Assembly: GCA_942492065.1 (NCBI GenBank)
Contig: CALODV010000013.1
Span: 682,001-746,000 of the forward strand
Direction: 5' to 3'
From: G963665815 sp942492065
Lineage (GTDB): Bacteria > Cloacimonadota > Cloacimonadia > Cloacimonadales > JAIOQZ01
Length of the DNA stretch: 64,000 bases
Shown: one piece after another, positions 62,012-64,000 of the stretch
Position numbering within the stretch: the first letter of the stretch is position 1
Layout of the letters: each line of letters starts with the position of its first letter
Made by a program: the position numbers and the translations under genes
Notes under the pieces: model-generated
Told to the model about the DNA's origin: nothing
What the model saw: the letters and a program-made list of their open reading frames with translations, nothing else
Databases searched by the model: none

Positions 62012-63511
62012 TTAAAACTTTTCCAGTACTTTTTCGCAGATTTCTTTCATTTTAGCACGAACTTCATCGGTAATTTTACCTTTAACAAGCTCGTTCATGA
62101 AGTCTTTATGTTGCAGGTCAAGTGTATTGAACAGTTCTTCTTCAACGACCTTGACATCATCTTTTTCAATATTATCCAGCATACCGGCATTAGCCATGAA
62201 GATAATAAAGATCTGTTTAGCTACAGGAAGCGGTGAGTATTGACCCTGTTTAAGAATCTCAATAAGTCTCTCCCCTCTTCTGAGCTGAGCTTGTGTAGCT
62301 TTGTCAAGATCTGATCCGAACTTGGCAAATGCTTCCAGGTCCGCATATTGTGCAAGGTCAAGACGAAGCTGACCTGTTACACCTTTCATAGCCTTAATCT
62401 GAGCACTACCACCAACACGGGAAACGGACAGACCCGCATTAATAGCAGGACGTACACCGGAGTGGAAAAGCTTGGAACTCAGATAAATCTGACCATCTGT
62501 AATAGAGATCACATTTGTAGGGATATATGCAGTGATGTCATCTGCCTGTGTTTCAATGATAGGCAATGCTGTAAGCGATCCGCCACCACAGTCTGCACTA
62601 AGTTTGGAAGCTCTCTCAAGAAGTCTTGAGTGAAGGTAGAAAACGTCTCCCGGATATGCTTCACGTCCCGGAGGTCTTCTGAGAAGGAGTGATAACTCAC
62701 GATAAGCAACAGCGTGTTTAGAAAGATCATCATAGATAATCAGAGCATGCTGTCCTTTATCACGGAAAAACTCACCCATTGAGCATCCTGCGTAAGGTGC
62801 AAGATAGTTGAGAGATGCGGTATCTGAAGCTGATGCGGCAACAATAATTGTGTATTCCATTGCACCGTGTCTCTCGAGAGTTTTCACGATTTTAGCAATA
62901 GAAGATTGTTTCTGACCTACACCAACGTATACACAGATAACATCTGTATCTTTCTGGTTTATAATTGTATCGATTGCGATAGCTGTTTTACCGGTTTGAC
63001 GGTCACCGATAATAAGCTCACGCTGTCCCCTTCCGATAGGAATCATGGAGTCGATAGATTTAAGACCTGTTTGAAGAGGTTCCTTCACAGGTTGTCTCTG
63101 AATAACTCCAAGAGCTTTTCTTTCTACAGGAAGAGTATCTGTTGTTTTAATCTCGCCTTTTCCGTCAATTGGTTCTCCAAGCGGATTTACAACGCGTCCT
63201 AGCATTGCATCACCAACAGGAACCTGCAGGATTTTTTTGGTTCTTCTTACGATATCCCCTTCTTTAACCTTACGTGTATCACCAAAGATAATACAACCAA
63301 CATTATCTTCTTCAAGGTTAAGAGCCATACCAACAACACCACCAGGAAACTCAATCATTTCTCCAGCCATAACATTGTTCATACCATATACACGGGCAAT
63401 ACCATCACCAACCTGCAGAACCTTACCGGTTTCAGCAATGTCAATTTCAAATTTATACTGATTTATTTTCTCTTTCAGAATTGAACTGACTTCATCTGGT
63501 TGTATTTTCAT
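62012..63511 (-). CDS. atpA: ATP synthase F1 alpha subunit
   Basis: A 499-residue regulatory nucleotide-binding subunit. Walker A GDRQTGKTA (about 169-177), LIIYDDLSKHAVAYRELSLLLRRPPGREAYPGDVFYLHSRLLERA, and the Arg finger region ISVSRVGGSAQ are intact. It binds nucleotide without hydrolysis and supplies the catalytic Arg to beta. It lies 22 bases after atpH. Confidence 0.98.
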   Translation of the reverse strand: MKIQPDEVSSILKEKINQYKFEIDIAETGKVLQVGDGIARVYGMNNVMAGEMIEFPGGVVGMALNLEEDNVGCIIFGDTRKVKEGDIVRRTKKILQVPVGDAMLGRVVNPLGEPIDGKGEIKTTDTLPVERKALGVIQRQPVKEPLQTGLKSIDSMIPIGRGQRELIIGDRQTGKTAIAIDTIINQKDTDVICVYVGVGQKQSSIAKIVKTLERHGAMEYTIIVAASASDTASLNYLAPYAGCSMGEFFRDKGQHALIIYDDLSKHAVAYRELSLLLRRPPGREAYPGDVFYLHSRLLERASKLSADCGGGSLTALPIIETQADDITAYIPTNVISITDGQIYLSSKLFHSGVRPAINAGLSVSRVGGSAQIKAMKGVTGQLRLDLAQYADLEAFAKFGSDLDKATQAQLRRGERLIEILKQGQYSPLPVAKQIFIIFMANAGMLDNIEKDDVKVVEEELFNTLDLQHKDFMNELVKGKITDEVRAKMKEICEKVLEKF

Positions 63512-63533
63512 ACTGACCTCAATTTTCTTTTTG

Positions 63534-64000
63534 TTATTTTCTTAGTTTCTGGAAACGCATGAGACTGTTAAGAATTGACCCGTCAATGGTCATTGAGTCT
63601 GTTTCGGCAACAAAGCCGCCGATCAGCTCCTCATGTATTTCTTTTTTCAGGATTACAGTTCTGTGCAGCACAGATTTAAGATATTCGGCAACTTTCGATT
63701 CGGACTCAGGTGTTAAATCTCTTGCAATTTTGAGATTCACTACAACCTCGTCTCTTCTTTCATGCACCATCTTTTCGATTTCAACAAAAATGTCTGAAAT
63801 CAGAATAAATCTGTGTTTCTTTATCAGCAGTTGGAACATTGAGTTCCATTTTTCCGTATTAACTGTTCCGACTAATACATCTTTTACCAATTCGAGCCTT
63901 TTCTGCAAAGGTAATAATTGCGTGTGAAGACTCTGCTCAACTTCAGGATATTGCTTTAAAACAGCTTTCAGAGTTTCAATGTCAGTGAGTAAAGATTCCA
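63534..64000 (-). CDS. atpH: ATP synthase F1 delta subunit, 5' end outside the window
   Basis: The peripheral stalk subunit linking F1 to b subunits. About 155 residues are visible: helix LLTDIETLKAVLKQYPEVEQ in the N-terminal domain, FQLLIKKHRFILISDIFVEIEKMV, and the C-terminal ARDLTPESESKVAEYL and EIHEELIGGFVAETDSMTIDGSILNSL, which are family marks. The frame runs off at base 64000; a TTG at 63908 is internal and not the start. Upstream atp genes (B, E) are expected beyond the window. Confidence 0.93.
   Translation of the reverse strand, partial: ESLLTDIETLKAVLKQYPEVEQSLHTQLLPLQKRLELVKDVLVGTVNTEKWNSMFQLLIKKHRFILISDIFVEIEKMVHERRDEVVVNLKIARDLTPESESKVAEYLKSVLHRTVILKKEIHEELIGGFVAETDSMTIDGSILNSLMRFQKLRK

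Overview
This AT-rich window is a bacterial chromosome segment, most likely from a Gram-negative member of the FCB group. The lineage that fits best is Candidatus Cloacimonadota or a close relative. That placement is inference from three things: five large exported proteins share a FlgD-like C-terminal sorting domain (NPFNPET start, GSGVYF middle, end in a basic or hydrophobic stretch plus Lys); lipoproteins have clear lipoboxes; and energy genes include a PPi-type phosphofructokinase and an F-type ATP synthase. Most genes carry a strong GGAGG-type ribosome binding site, and TGA is a normal stop.

Layout. 1-3.3 kb: tyrS (3' part missing), rtcB and a small membrane protein. 3.5-9.4 kb: an FG-GAP surface protein, PPi-phosphofructokinase translationally coupled to a YgeY-type M20 hydrolase, and a nitroreductase. 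9.5-15.7 kb: a tightly overlapping minus-strand operon (PHP hydrolase, PH-like membrane protein, GT2, GT4, YfhO-type membrane protein), probably for cell-surface glycan. 15.8-19.1 kb: a small exported protein, a beta-propeller lipoprotein and an ABC exporter. 19.2-23.5 kb: a C10 cysteine peptidase with seven 129-bp tandem repeats, and a sigma54-type response regulator. 23.8-28.8 kb: an accessory patch. An intact IS with 24-bp terminal inverted repeats and an 8-bp target duplication splits the signal-peptide codons of a LamG/PKD protein. It is followed by a RloA/RloB-like ATPase/TOPRIM pair and a third gene carrying an in-frame TGA. 28.9-33 kb: an ABCG-like transporter coupled to two cyclic-nucleotide-binding proteins. 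33-39 kb: peroxiredoxin-like protein, secreted repeat protein, M23 lipoprotein peptidase and a subtilase. 39.1-39.5 kb: tRNA-Lys and two identical tRNA-Glu genes. 39.7-43 kb: metallo-beta-lactamase fold protein, PP-loop protein, MntP and ZupT. 43-50.5 kb: two large RDD proteins, a degenerate GGDEF protein, a DUF3667-like protein and a solute-binding protein. 50.7-59 kb: two large surface proteins and two lipoproteins sitting in duplicated flanks. 59.3-64 kb: atpC, D, G, A, H (minus strand, atpH cut by the window edge).

The intergenic DNA is unusual. At least four families of short hairpin repeats sit mainly at gene ends, one with a compensatory base change that supports a folded structure. 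A copy of the atpC 3' end plus its downstream DNA lies 8.6 kb away. The best candidates for something new are the RloAB-plus-third-gene cassette beside the IS, the cNMP-controlled ABC transporter operon, the paired RDD proteins, and the hairpin repeat families. No CRISPR array or prophage was seen.
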